From Arctopsyche grandis (Eukaryota > Arthropoda > Insecta > Trichoptera > Hydropsychidae), in assembly GCF_051622035.1 (NCBI RefSeq), contig NC_135355.1, positions 39,351,986 to 39,415,985 on the forward strand: 64,000 nt of DNA. Direction: 5' to 3'. Made by a program: the position numbers and the translations under genes. This document shows, in pieces, positions 34,439-64,000 of this stretch; position 1 is the stretch's first letter, and every line of letters starts with the position of its first letter. The notes under the pieces were generated by a model. That model worked only from the letters and a program-made list of their open reading frames with translations, was not told the origin of the DNA and ran no database searches.

Positions 34439-34879
34439 TCTAATATATAATTTAGAAAGAGACTTTGTATATATGTATGTATGTATCCTTCGTTCGTTCG
34501 TAGATCCGTGACGTCATCGAACAAATGATTCGATTTTTTTTTTTTCGATTCATAGGCGCCGATTCGATTTTTTCGATTCAATGGATTCAAAGTCCCCGCA
34601 GGGGGCGCAGGGGGCGCAAGGGGTGCAGGGGGCGCAAGGGGCGGAGGGGGCGCAAGGGGCGCAGCCTTATGGGGTGCAGTCGCATGGGGCCTCGAAGGGG
34701 CCGCAGGGGGCGCAGCTGTCATTTTCGATTCATAGGCGCCGATTCAATTTATTTTTTAAAGGGCAAAGACTCAGGGGGGCACCAAGAGCGAAGCCCTAGA
34801 AGACAAAGGCTCAGGGGGGCGCCGAGGGCGAAGCCCTAGAAGGTAAAGGCTCAGGAGGGTGCCGAGGGCGAAGCCCTAG
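34439..34879 (+). mobile_element. Helitron with GC-rich minisatellite and triplicated 3' end
   Basis: It starts TCTAATATATAATTTAG after A and ends GGGCGAAGCCCTAG before T. The interior (34594-34725) is a minisatellite of GGGGGCGCA-type 9-mers, with TCGATTCATAGGCGCCGATT on both sides. The 3' part carries three tandem about 48-bp units, each ending in a GGGCGAAGCCC-type hairpin plus TAG (the first has AGCGAAGCCC). The flanking repeat provides an empty-site comparison. Confidence 0.85.
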
Positions 34880-34903
34880 TATATGTATAATTTGGTGATT
34901 ACC

Positions 34904-35068
34904 AGTTTTTTTGATGTTCTAAGTTATTTATGTATATCTTCTTGATATTTAATGTGTATGTATAATATATGTATATATAGTGATTAGTAGAATTTTTAAC
35001 TTGATGATGTTCGTGGTTGAGATTTTAGTGACTTGCTCGAGATCACTTTTTGCGGAATAATCACTGAA
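34904..35068. mobile_element. Short GGTGATTA/TAATCAC element
   Basis: TTTGGTGATTACC at the left and GCGGAATAATCACTGAA at the right resemble the termini of the larger element at 39140-39825. It is weak; it may be a deletion derivative. Confidence 0.35.
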
Positions 35069-35957
35069 CCGTATTTATATTAGGTACATTCATTGTGTTT
35101 AAAAAATTAAGCCAGTCAGTATTTGCTTATATGTAGAAATAAGTGTAATGACTTGTTCTGCAAATACTGTTAAAATTTTTAGTATTTGAACAATTCAAGT
35201 TTTTTTGTTTAATTCCGTCATATATGTACATACATACGTCCAATGTATGTACATACTAATACCTTAATTCTGAGATCAAGATAATGAAAAATCATCCTAG
35301 CAATAATAGGCATCATAAATATATGTATGCAACTTAAATTTATTTCCTTGCCTTAAATGTACATAGATATTAAAATTAATTTATGATTCTTGAATGCACG
35401 TTGCACACACATATATGTACCATAATAATGGGCAATGAAGTACATACATACATACATAATCTCACCGTAACAAAATTTAATTCACACGTAAGATGATTGA
35501 TTATGTCATTTGCCGGTGGATTGATAACGTCAAATGGGAAAATGCATTAATTTAGAGAATAATCTGTGAAAGATTATTCAGTTTTTCTCAGATTAAAATT
35601 ATATTTAACCATGTAAACAATTAGATAACAATGTCAAAAAAATAATTACAATTATGCGTCACTGGTTCACTAGCATTTGATGAACCTTTGATATAAAAAT
35701 ACTAGGAAAAATATATATAAAAAACAAAAACAAAAAAACTAGCAGATACCCGGCTTCTTCCGTTTATTATATGTATATGGATTTACGTATGTATATGTTA
35801 ATATAATCGTTTGTAATACATACGAAATGCGTATATAATACAATAATATAATTAATAAATTACATTCAATATATTAATGTATAATATGTCCATTGTTCAA
35901 GGATAAACAAAATATGGGAAAAATAGATTATCATATACGGTTGACAGAAGCTTAAAG
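35069..35957. other. AT-rich spacer with a possible Helitron 3' end
   Basis: At 35739 the plus strand reads CTAGCAGATACCCGGCTTCT. The reverse complement is a GCCGGGTATCTGCTAG-like Helitron terminus, but no matching 5' end was found. Otherwise it is simple ATGTAC-type sequence. Confidence 0.35.
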
Positions 35958-36427
35958 GTCTGACCGTACTATACGACAAACGAACGATCCGACACTTCAC
36001 AACAGTGTGCGACAATATTAGGTAAACCGCACTTGAACGACAGCGATGCGACACTCTGCAGTAAATTACGTCAATCATTCGTTCGGTACCTCGGAGCAAA
36101 ATGGACGAAACGGACGCTATTATAGTATCTTTGATATGCAAGGAAGAAGAACAATCGAGAAAAACCAAAATATTGAAATAGCATGTAGCCATAAAGTCAT
36201 GATATGAAGAAGGAGAATAATTGTCGCAAGGCAACCCCCCACTCACGTCGCAAACGACACCTTGCGTCAAAGTTGGTCGAAAAGTCAACTTTAACGCAAG
36301 GTGTCGTTCTACGTCAGGCGGCTGTCGCGCAGTGCGTTATGTCTCATACAATTTCATACAAACAATATTTGGTCGCGTACTGTTGTGAAGTGTCGGATCA
36401 TTGGGTTGTTGTATAGTGCGATCAGAC
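35958..36427 (+). mobile_element. PIF/Harbinger-like MITE
   Basis: The ends GTCTGACCGTACTATACGAC and GTTGTATAGTGCGATCAGAC are inverted, and the match continues inward to CACTTCACAACAGT/ACTGTTGTGAAGTG. At 36101 a short frame MDETDAIIVSLICKEEEQS resembles the N-terminus of Harbinger transposases. The central CGCAAGGTGTCGTT segments also form an inverted pair. It is noncoding overall. Confidence 0.75.
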
Positions 36428-37110
36428 ATTAAGGGTGAAAACACACAGCAAGGAACGTGGCACATAGTTTTTTTTTTGGTAATTTTAAACATTAATAAAA
36501 AAAAATATTCCCAAAATCACCCCCCTGGAGTGTTTTCGGTAAAATTGTATCCTTGCTTGACAGTGATCGATAACGGTGTATCCCATATTTGGAGAAATGT
36601 AGGAGAACCCCCACAGCGGGGAGCCAAGCACACGACGTGCCGTTCTTCCCTGTGTGATTTCGCTCTAACATGGATCTACCTCACGGCACCGAAAGTCAAA
36701 GATCTTAAGTCGAAAGATAAAAAAAGGCTGCGTGGTAAACAGTACTATGTATATATAATAATATATCAGTGGCATGCGGTTAAATTATCTCTCTTTTTGT
36801 CATACAGCCTTGTTTAATGTGCGCGCGCAGGATACGAGAGGAAAAGCCTGTTCCTCTTGTTCCTCTTGTATCCTGCTCGCGCAAATTAAGTGAGGATGTA
36901 CGACGTGGGGGAAGAGAGAGTTTTACCGCACGCCACTTATATATATACTAGTCGTTTTTCATATGTATGCATGGTAAACGAACATTTTAGATTTTTTGAC
37001 TGTCGGTGTGGTGACGGTCACCCCCCATATTTGGAGAAATGTAGGAGAACCCCCACAGCGGGGAGCGAAGCACACGACGTGCCGTTCTTCCCTGTGTGAT
37101 TTGGCCTTAA
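36424..37110. mobile_element. Second composite of GGGCGAAATCACACAG MITEs
   Basis: AAGGGTGAAAACACACAGCA opens it and CTGTGTGATTTGGCCTTAA closes it. Internal blocks match 26047-26860 in reverse order. It abuts the Harbinger MITE. The CAGTGGCATGCGG MITE (36767-36937) is nested in it. Confidence 0.6.
36767..36937. mobile_element. hAT-like MITE (CAGTGGCGTGCGG family), copy 3
   Basis: CAGTGGCATGCGGTTAAATT and AGTTTTACCGCACGCCACTT, flanked by ATATAT. The internal structure matches 26361-26538. Confidence 0.8.
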
Positions 37111-37680
37111 CATTTCTAAAGGATAACCCGACAGTTTATATTTAAAACCATTGTTTCCGCACGATAACAATATTTATACTTTTTGCTTTATTCAATTTAT
37201 TATGCTACATACCTATTAGTGGTTTTGGATTTAATTAAAAAGACATGTACATAGAATTATTTAACAAAATTTACATTGACAGTTTGATACTTAAATGTTA
37301 ATAATTTGAATTAATGCTTTTTCGAAAACTACAAATGTTCATAGTTTTCAATTGCTTCGCGTGACGGTGACAGTGCCAAAATACTTTTTTTTTAGCAATT
37401 TGTAACTGCGTTGTTATTATATATTATATATATGATTACATCAATTAGGGTTACAATTAGATTGCTCAATCTATTAAGAATAAATTTGATTAAAATTAGA
37501 AAACTTTTATTTAACTATTATTACCTGTCATTTTTGTAAACATTTTAACGACGCGTACGTCTACGGATAATGAAGTCATTAAAATTTAAAGTCATACGAA
37601 TTCTTCTATTATGTTTTATATTTATTTTGGGTAGTAAATCCAAACTGACCGATGGCATAAATGTAAGTTTCTTCATAATA
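37111..37680. other. AT-rich, no recognised feature
   Basis: No coding or repeat structure was recognised. Confidence 0.4.
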
Positions 37681-37681
37681 T

Positions 37682-38002
37682 TGTAACGTGGGAACATGAA
37701 TGAGAGTAACAATAGAGACCCCAGATTAGGCTAATGGGACTCAGTAAGTGCCCGAACAAAGGATTCGCTGGAATTCTCACAGACCTGGGCGAGCGCGTGC
37801 GTCAAGAATAGACTCGCTACAGTAGACCTTTAAGTGCCTAGTAAATAGACACATTAACGGATAGGGGAAGCTGTGCTGTGCAACTTGTCCTTTATAAGGA
37901 GTTACACACGGTAGTTCCATGTGAACCTCTGGGATCGTTGAATAAATGCTGTGAAGCGACTTTGGCCTTTCATTTGGATTCTGAACCCATCCCTACGCAA
38001 CA
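37682..38002 (+). mobile_element. Solo LTR with ATAT target duplication
   Basis: TGTAACGTGGGAACATG...CCTACGCAACA, bounded TG..CA, with ATAT at 37678-37681 and 38003-38006. It contains AATAAA before GCTGTGAAGCGACTTTGGCC, a block shared with the LTRs at 24613 and 47835, so it belongs to a related gypsy-like family. Confidence 0.85.
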
Positions 38003-38264
38003 ATATCCTTATAAATGAAATGATATGTAAATCCTTTTAAGTATCTGAAATTATAAATATAGTTTTGTTAATGTTGGGTCGATTGCCCAACTGTAGATTG
38101 AGCTCATCCGATTTTCACAACAACTACTGAGTCGTCCTACCGGTCTTTTTTATGTCTTTCATTAATTTGTGCAATAAATTATTTTCCCTTCAATATACAT
38201 ACATTGCTCATTTTTAGCGTAAAATTTTACTTTACAGGAGACATTTAAATATAGCCATTTCGCA

Positions 38265-38855
38265 ATGCATTCATTTTATATAATGAGGACTTACATAGCA
38301 AAACGAGTATGTATAGGTTTACGGTTTAACCACTCCAATGGAGAGGTTAAAAGACAATTATGTATGTCCTTTTGTACTAGCCTCTATACTGGAAAACTAT
38401 GGACCAGATACAAGCGGGAGACGATGAGGAAGATAAAGATTCAATATAACAACTGCTACCGTGCTCTTTTCAGGCTACCAAGGGGTTGCAAAACGTCGCA
38501 AATGTTCGTGGAGGGGCACGTGCCTCACTTTGAGGCCATTCTCAGGGTGAGAGCGGCCTCTCTACGTCTTCGTGTATTTTTATCGTCTAATTGTCTTCTT
38601 GCTGCTGCGTCTTCTCATTTGCACTTTTAATTGTATGTTCGATGGATGGAAATACTCCACCGACCGCCTTAAATAGACATTAAATTAATTAATTAATAAT
38701 TCTTATCAATATAATTTATTATTATTATTTTTTTTACTTTATTTTTTATTATTATTCAGCACTATTGTATTGATTATCTATATATTATGTATATGGACGA
38801 TGGGGATTGCACTATTCTCCCTATGGTCTGGAATAAAAAAGTTATTATTATTACA
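38265..38855 (+). mobile_element. CR1/Rex1-like LINE 3' fragment
   Basis: The frame at 38265-38630 reads LCMSFCTSLYTGKLWTRYK and NNCYRALFRLPRGCKTSQMF, the C-terminal conserved block of reverse transcriptases of this group. The 3' UTR ends with GGTCTGGAATAAAAAAG and an (ATT)n tail near 38850, typical of the group. It is 5'-truncated. Confidence 0.8.
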
Positions 38856-39139
38856 ATAATACATATGTATGTACTTTCCATATGTACATTACATATACCT
38901 AAACGATATAATCGTTCATCGAATTATGAATTCAGACTGCTGTAAGAATAGAATAAGCTCAAATATAGTATGTACATACATACATACATATGTACTAGTG
39001 ATAACCCTATTATATGTATATATGTATATTATACTATTTTAAATTCTGAAAAATTAACTTTTCTTCAGTATCCATGACCTTGCGTGTTCAATTCCTACAT
39101 ACATATATAAGAAATAGATATAGGGGTGAGTTTATGGAT

Positions 39140-39825
39140 CTTTGGTGATTTTCCGAGTGGCGGTACCTATTAGCGAGTTAAAAGTTTAGCAGGGACGGGG
39201 GTGTCAGGGGTTGCGGTGAAAACTCGCAACCCCCTCGGAGACGCGCGCCCCTGGAACGGATTTTCGCGCCTTGACGACGCCATATATTGATATAACTTGT
39301 CCTTCAAAATTTGACCTTTCGCTCACGTGTGGTCGATATAGCATTTCGTGAATGCGTCTCAGTGTTGCCACAGTTGAATAATGAGCAAAAGCATTTCAGC
39401 AATCCCGCCATTTGTTTGTTTACATTTTCTACGTAAACTATTGGTATTTGGATTCAATTGTTACTATCATTGTGTTCGGGATGATTGGTTGAAACGAAAA
39501 AAAACGTTCATATGTACCTATATATGTATTTACTTTCTTAACATAATAGGGAAAACATTAAATGTCGGTTATGCCAAGTTTATTAATTTTATAGCTAAAG
39601 AATAGAACCCAGTGACATTACCGAGTGCCTTTTGTGCCATTAATGGTGCTCCTGTTCAATACTAACATCAGATATCAGATACTTACCACCAATTGGCATC
39701 ACCGCATTACATTTTTAGGTAAACGGATCATTCCGCAAATTGCGATCGCGCGCACGACAAATGTTGCCGAAAAAATCGCAAATACGGAATATTTGGTATC
39801 GCTTTTTGCGGAATAATCACCAAAG
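39140..39825. mobile_element. Inverted-repeat element (CTTTGGTGATT family)
   Basis: CTTTGGTGATTTTCCG at the left and CGGAATAATCACCAAAG at the right. The interior has a GC-rich patch with the hairpin GGGGTTGCG..CGCAACCCC near 39211. Small ORFs are unrecognised. Confidence 0.6.
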
Positions 39826-40302
39826 CACATTTTTAATCTACTATATACATACATAAGTGATCTATATTTTGCAATATATAGTATATATAGTCAACATAAT
39901 AATATATAGTCAACAACTATTATTTTTTCTTTAGATTGATGATAATCCACGTATGGTTAACACATTCCGGCAATAATTGATAATAACGTAGTATTTTATC
40001 AAAATAAATTAAGTCCTATAATATAATAAAGAGGAAAAAAATAGTGGATTAATTGAATGTCTAAGACTTATGAAATTAAAAAAAAAAAAGTCTATAAAGT
40101 ATTTGGAGAAGAAAATTCATCCTGATATGCTGCATCGCAGAAATAAGCAAGTGATACTTACTATGTAAGTTCACCTTCATTCTGGGTTTTATTGTAATTT
40201 AGCGTTCAGAATTCATCGATCGATACCTATCGACCAACGAATAAAAGTGAAACCGAGTTTCATTATTATAATCATCCTCGGGCAGTTGACTATCGACTGT
40301 CT

Positions 40303-40577
40303 ATTAGGCCACATAAGTTCACAAAGCTGTATATTTTAGTCGGTTCGGTGATTACATCGCAAAATTGAATAGCTACTAGGATAACCGCCGCTACGAAAAT
40401 CGTGTGCGCGGATCTCCCGGCGCACGAAAATAAAATTTGCGCAGTTTTCTGTACGCTGAATTTTCGTGCGCCGGGAGATCCGCGCACGCGATTTTCGTAG
40501 CGGCGGTTATCCTGGTAGCTATTCAGCTATCACCGAACCGACTAAAATATACAGCTTTGTGAACATATTCAGCCTAA
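40303..40577. mobile_element. Near-perfect fold-back, about 115-bp arms
   Basis: ACCGCCGCTACGAAAATCGT...GATCTCCCGGCGCACGAAAAT in the left arm is mirrored by ATTTTCGTGCGCCGGGAGAT...GATTTTCGTAGCGGCGGTTA in the right arm. The loop is about 35 bp. The two arms are much more GC-rich than the surroundings. No ORF is supported. Confidence 0.85.
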
Positions 40578-40892
40578 CTTGTGTAGCCGCTTAGCGAGTA
40601 CTGTTGAACGTAGCGTTGTCAGTTATGTATTGGGTTCAGAAAAAATATTAGCAACGTACGGTTCCTGGAAACAGTGACATCAAATCCGAGATTAAGTCTC
40701 GTATAGCAATAAAACTTTTATAATCGAATAGAGCGAGAAAAATTACAAGGAGTTGACTTGGTGATTTAGAGCCAGTTCATGGAATTCCTTCTCTTAGAAC
40801 AAAAAATCAATAAATTAGAAATGTATAGCAACGATGCAACTACGTATGATATTTTCATGTTCACAAGAATTCCCAAGCTCAGCCTTAAGGCG

Positions 40893-41270
40893 CTCTTCCA
40901 CCGAATACGTTGACGCACACGTATCGTATTTGCGCCAAAGTATGCAACTTACGTACGTGGTTTGTAATGGGAGTGCGCGCACCGCCACAGGACGGTGACG
41001 CATACGAATACATATAGGCCGCATTGACGGACTTCTGCCGCCGTCATCATTCACGATAGCCGATGGAGCTCTCGGGAAATTCTTTCTAAACACCCTTAGA
41101 AAGAACTTTCGCCTTTGGCACTCTAATCTAAAATTTTTAATGGCTTTTGGCGCTCTAATTTTAAATTTTAAAGCGTCTTTGGCGCATCGTTCGGCGCCCT
41201 AACTTATTTGGCGACCTAGCCCCCCCCTAAAACCGGCACTACGTGTGCGTCAACGTATTCGGTGGAAGAG
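40893..41270. mobile_element. Inverted-repeat MITE carrying a nested hAT-like MITE
   Basis: CTCTTCCACCGAATACGTTG and CAACGTATTCGGTGGAAGAG are perfect inverted ends, extended by ACGCACACGTA/TACGTGTGCGT. The right half (from about 41095) matches the CAGTGCCGGC MITE at 63454-63642 (GGCGCTCTAAT repeats, AAAACCGGCACT). Confidence 0.8.
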
Positions 41271-41361
41271 TGTCCTCAGTTCGCAGTCGTACGTCTTAGG
41301 ACAGGGGATGTATCCAGTGGTGTCACCCTAATGGTTTCCATGGGTTTCCGGAAACCCGTTG

Positions 41362-42058
41362 TTAAGGGGGTATTCTAGTCTAGAAATTTGAAAATATCGA
41401 TTTTTTTTTTGTTTCATATTTTCAAAGTTTAAACCTTTAAAAATATGTCCTTAAGAGGATTTTTCAAAATTCAAATTATTTTCGGAGATATAGCTGTTTT
41501 AGTGACGTGGCATCCAACCGGCGCGTAACGTTACCCGAAACTTTAAACGCGTTTTTATCGAAACTACTTTTTCCAACGAGTTTGACATGATATCTCAAGT
41601 TCTAATGGGCCAATTAACTTAAAATTTGGCGTGGTTCTTTTTTATATATCCCTCTATGGTCCGTATCAGAATTATGTAAAAATATTGTTTTTTAATATTT
41701 TTAAAAAATTCAAAACTAAAAAAATTTAAAAAAAAAAGGCCAAAAAATTACTTTTTTTTTTATTTTTTTCCAAAGTACGGACCATAGCGACACTCTTATT
41801 AATTAAGAATCTTTTTTTTTTTTTTTTCGGATGACTAGAAGGTTTGGAATCGTGTCAAGATGGAGGCACCCTTTTTTTTACCTCCCCCACTTTACCAGCC
41901 TATTATTTTTTTCCATTTTTAATGTTTTTTTTATTTATTTTTGTTATGTATTGAAATATTAATAAAAAAATGCATATGAAAAATGTTGTTAGTTTTTGTT
42001 TTATTGAATTTTAAAAAACGCCCAAAATTTGTCCCTCTAGACTAGAATACCTCCTTAA
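41362..42058. mobile_element. TTAA-flanked MITE (GGGGGTATTCTAGTCTAGA family)
   Basis: TTAAGGGGGTATTCTAGTCT and AGACTAGAATACCTCCTTAA are inverted ends with TTAA borders. The interior contains T-rich runs and an inverted pair around GGACCATAG/CTATGGTCC. Confidence 0.85.
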
Positions 42059-42585
42059 GAGGGCTGTACACCCGAAACCTTAATTTTGTTACCGTTCCTT
42101 TTTCGATATATATATTGAGTGTATGTATATATTGAGTGAATGCGACAATATATATCAATATATATATATTGAGTGAATACGACAGTTGCGCTTTGACCAG
42201 ATAAAACGTGTTTTAAATTGACAAAATCGAGGGTTCATATTCTACTATTTTCTCCTCCAAAACTGGACCAATTTTAAAAACAATTTCAGCATCGGTATGA
42301 GAAAGATATTTTCTGTGCATCCATTGGCGTATTTTTTTTTAAATCGACCGTTAAATAACCACGCTAGACTCTTTTCGTGGGTGTAAAAAAGAGGCGATTT
42401 TATAGATGTTTGGCGGCTCCTAGCTCCTATAAAAAATAATTAATTAAAAAAAATAAAACGATAGATGCACCCCAATGGTGGATATCCATAGCATATTAAA
42501 AAATAATTTCTCTAGTGCCATAATTGAGGTAGGGAGAAGTATAGTACGTTTGTATGGACAAGGCGCTGCTGTCCAGCCCTCTTAA
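42055..42585. mobile_element. TTAA-flanked MITE (GAGGGCTG family), copy 2
   Basis: TTAAGAGGGCTGTACACC at the left and GCTGTCCAGCCCTCTTAA at the right, in reverse orientation relative to 26915-27446. It shares its left TTAA (42055-42058) with the right TTAA of the preceding element. Confidence 0.85.
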
Positions 42586-42660
42586 GAATCAAAATTTTCC
42601 GGAAACCCGTTATTTAATTTAAAAATTCATATAATTTTTATCAAAAATTATACACCACTG

Positions 42661-42947
42661 GTTGCATCTACTGGAAGTGGCCAAGAAGTGTCGCATGTCC
42701 TAAAACTGCGATATTTTCCGAATTGCAATTCGATATTTGACAGTTGGGCGCTGGCCGCTAACAGTGGTGTTTGGTGGTGTTACCGAAGCGTGCGAGACGA
42801 GTGTGGGGGAAGTCTGGTAAGTTTGACATTTGAGCGGCGCGCGGACGTCAGTAGGCGGTTGACGGCCGTGCAGCGAGGTCGCGTCCTCAGATGCCACGGT
42901 CTTCTCTCGATCTGGGTTCGGAAGCGAACCGTCGCACATCGTCAGTC
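42661..42947 (+). promoter_or_regulatory. NAPRT promoter and 5' UTR region
   Basis: A CpG- and GC-rich stretch (GCGGCGCGCGGACGTCAG near 42833, GACGGCCGTGCAGCGAGGTC near 42860), sharply unlike the AT-rich flanks, directly upstream of the first ATG. No TATA box is seen, so this looks like a housekeeping-type promoter. The start site is not determinable. Confidence 0.5.
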
Positions 42948-61353
<18,406 letters not shown>

Positions 61354-61708
61354 GGTAGAAGTATGCACGTATTTTGATTTGAACTATGAAGGATGCAATC
61401 AACTTTTTATTATATAACATTCACCGACGCAAATCAAACGTTTGCTTTAAAAAATACGATCAGACCTCGGACTTGTGCAAGTAGACCGAGTACGAGCGTG
61501 GAATATATATAATAAGAGGTTGTTTTTTTTTATTATGAAACGTAGTGACATTTGAAATGTCGATAAATTTTCATATCTGTTTTCCCGATTTGTTCTTTTT
61601 GAAACGCAAAAGTATATGTATTTCATTACTTTTATTGCGCGCTTTAAAATTTCATCCAAAAATTCTATTTTTATTTTCTTTTATCTCATTTTAAGGCTAG
61701 TCTGTATT

Positions 61709-61714
61709 AATAAA
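61709..61714 (+). other. Candidate polyadenylation signal of NAPRT
   Basis: AATAAA 356 bases after the stop codon; no canonical AATAAA was noticed earlier in the 3' flank. Confidence 0.45.
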
Positions 61715-62246
61715 ACAAAATACACATATCTATTCTAGCTACACATTATAATATTTATATGTATGTATACTGGCGTCGAACAGGCGCTAGTTTAAAAAAT
61801 GTTGAAAAAATTATGCACATACGTATTTGTTAAGTCGAATTAAAATTTTTATATAATTTATTGCATATATAGTTTATTTTTTTATATTTTGATAATGTAT
61901 ATCACACAAATAATGTAAGTTTATCCTAAGCAATTGAAAACATATATTTTTTAATATATATTCTTTTAATGTTGATGCAAAACATTCTTAATTTTCATTT
62001 TTTTTTTTTAAATATATGTACATACATACATATAACATTTCGTTTCTAAATTTTTATCATTAATTTTAATTCATTAAAAAATAATTTATCCAAACTTTAT
62101 CGATTTTCTATGTTGTAGTCTATTTTTTTTTGGCCTATTCTGTATAAAAACAGATTCTTATATGTGTACTGATTTTAGACATTCAGTAAGTTCTGCTTCT
62201 CTGATACAGCGTGTCAGAGCCAGGTTTCGGTAAATCAGCACATCCA

Positions 62247-62763
62247 TTAACCCTTTGCCCGTGGCAATAAATATAGCGAACAAGCCCTGTACATGGCGGC
62301 ACCTTTTTCGCGAATTTGGCAATCGAGTTTTCGACCTTAAATACACATTTTAATATTTACTCAAGTAACCAGATATGTTAATTAACACATAAAGTATTAT
62401 TTTAAACAATAAAATACATAATATATCTCGTAGTTTTGGCTTAATTGTCAAATAATCATTCTTCATACAATTGAGACGTATCGTCGCCATTGTTCAACAG
62501 ACGTGACGTCACATTAACGAGGTTTCACTATGGTTCTACAAAAAACTAATTTTGACTGGTATATATTCATTTTAAGCAAATTGAATAGATGGCATTCAAC
62601 TCTCAGTAATATATTCAACCAATTTTGAACCTTAAAACAGTTGAAATAGGCGCATATAAGGCTCAAAATCCCGTGCAAAGTTCAGAAATTCTATGGAAGA
62701 CAGCCGCGCTACAGACTTGTCGCGCAAAGCTTCCATAGAAGACGGCCGCGGGCAAACGGTTAA
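62247..62763. mobile_element. TTAA-flanked MITE (CCCTTTGCCCGCG family), copy 4
   Basis: TTAACCCTTTGCCCGTGGCA and GGCCGCGGGCAAACGGTTAA, intact TTAA borders. This is the best-preserved copy and lies downstream of NAPRT. Confidence 0.9.
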
Positions 62764-63453
62764 TCATTCTATAGAACCTTCTAAGTGTCTAGAGATAATC
62801 ACAATTGATTGTATACATGTGAATACACCTGAATTTGCTATTGGATGTTCAAAAGTGTTAATTCAGAAGTGAATTTGCCTTCTTAAATATAACTTGCATA
62901 GTTTCTAACTACCATGATATGCGTTGTTGGTTAAATTTGCTTGCCATGATTCGGATTCGTCGGAATTTTTATAGATAAGGAGTTGTTTTGTTAAAATATT
63001 TAACAAATTATCTGTCTAAGTGTACGTAGCATAGTGTTTTTATCTCACAAAAGTACATGTATTCAACAAATTTTATCGGGCAACTTGTAATGTATGCACA
63101 GGAGACAAATTCGAGTGCATTGAAACTGTATTATTATTACAAGGTGTTTTGACCAATAGTTTTAAAAGCCTTATATATTGTACGAATAATTTTTAAAAGG
63201 TAAAATATCCTCTTTTTTATGTACTAGTGCAGAATTACGGCACTATTTGGTTCGGCTCAACCTTCGATGTGTCGGGTTTGTCGGTCTGTTTTCTTTTTGT
63301 TTTAAATTGTGCCTTTTAAAACGATACAGATTCAAAAATATACATGTAATATTCTTGTAGCCTTGAATTTTTTCTAATTGATTTTGATATGTATGTACGT
63401 ATTATATATTTTATGATAGATGTAAGACTACTTGTGTAATGAAACATTATTAC
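62764..63453. other. AT-rich downstream region, nothing recognised
   Basis: No coding or structured element was recognised. The same holds for 63643-64000. Confidence 0.4.
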
Positions 63454-63642
63454 CAGTGCCGGCCTTACACCCAATGGCGCCCTCGGGCATTTTTTTCTTA
63501 AGACCCAAAGGAAAAATATTTCGCCTTTGGCGCTCTAATCTAAAATTTTGTATGGCTTTAGGCGCTCTAATTTTAAAATTTTAAGCGCCATTGACGCATC
63601 GAGCGGCGCCCTTACTTATTTGGCGCCCTAAAACCGGCATTG
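63454..63642. mobile_element. hAT-like MITE (CAGTGCCGGC family)
   Basis: CAGTGCCGGCCTTAC at the left and CTAAAACCGGCATTG at the right; the interior has GGCGCTCTAAT-type repeats. A related copy is nested in 40893-41270. Confidence 0.65.
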
Positions 63643-64000
63643 ATTATTACGTAGATGAAACTAAGTATGTAAATGCCTAAATAAAGACGAAAAATATTTA
63701 TAATTGTTAATCAGGCATCCAATGTCACATTACATATATTCTGCGTGTTGATTTTTTATAATCTAATTCAGCTACCATTTTGTTTAAAACTTAGATGTTT
63801 ATAAATTTTGTGGGACCATTTGTTATCAAATTATCTCCCAACAATAATATTTGTTCTTTTTTTTTATTTGCTTTCTTTTGTTTTAATTCTCATTGTATAT
63901 TTTTAAGTTTTCAATATAATTTCAATGTAAAAAAAAAAAGAAAAGATTCTATCGTGTGTTTTATTTAGATGCTCAATGTTTCTATTCGTCTGCCGACACA

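Larger units (their letters stand above)
41315..42660. mobile_element. hAT-like MITE (CAGTGGTGT) split by two TTAA MITEs
   Basis: CAGTGGTGTCACC at the left and ACACCACTG at the right, flanked by GATGTATC and GTTGCATC, a decayed 8-bp duplication. TTTCCGGAAACCCGTT occurs on both sides of the inserted elements. The right end lies 288 bp before the NAPRT start codon. Confidence 0.75.

Noticed and set aside
34405..34839. Collagen-like or Pro/Ala-rich proteins on both strands
   Set aside because: They are translations of the 9-bp minisatellite inside a Helitron; no splice or start context supports a gene.

Overview
This is a eukaryotic, AT-rich nuclear window, most likely from an insect. The reasons are a spliced animal-type nicotinate phosphoribosyltransferase gene, GT/AG introns, dense ACATACATATGTATGT-type simple sequence, tRNA-derived SINEs and insect-style DNA transposons and Helitrons. 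The order cannot be fixed from the sequence alone. Two cellular genes are well supported, both on the plus strand. Almost everything else is transposon, fold-back and repeat DNA, much of it nested.

Left part (about 2.2-14.2 kb): a three-exon gene (3128-3195, 9686-9735, 9815-14073; 1458 codons plus stop) for a STAND-type protein. It has an N-terminal PD-(D/E)xK-like nuclease domain (D85...Q102-x-K104), an NB-ARC-like ATPase (Walker A G494-S501, Walker B L572-D577) and a C-terminal array of twelve nearly identical 42-residue TPR units. This effector/ATPase/sensor layout is that of bacterial anti-phage STAND proteins and of plant and fungal NLRs, and it is the most interesting item in the window. 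The TPR units differ mainly at residues lying on one helical face, and the 126-bp DNA units are close to identical. Upstream, the first-exon/promoter region has been duplicated: a second first exon of the same length and phase lies at 8138, and a third promoter fragment lies downstream at about 16.07 kb. A short ORF at 2749-3060 resembles an MRGBP/EAF7 domain.

Middle part (14.2-42.6 kb): no convincing host gene. It holds two ZBED5-like hAT copies, Jockey-like, RTE-like and CR1/Rex1-like LINE fragments, solo LTRs, SINEs, a Tigger/pogo relic hosting a fold-back and an LTR, a PIF/Harbinger MITE, a Helitron with a GC-rich minisatellite, and several fold-back elements.

Right part (42.9-61.4 kb): a complete 11-exon NAPRT gene whose exons join in phase to 538 codons. 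The enzyme makes nicotinate mononucleotide from nicotinate in the Preiss-Handler route to NAD. Its introns are full of MITEs, one of which ends 19 bp before exon 2. The last 2.6 kb holds the NAPRT 3' flank, another TTAA MITE and a short hAT-like MITE. Elements flanked by TTAA, the piggyBac-type target, recur throughout and belong to at least six sequence families.
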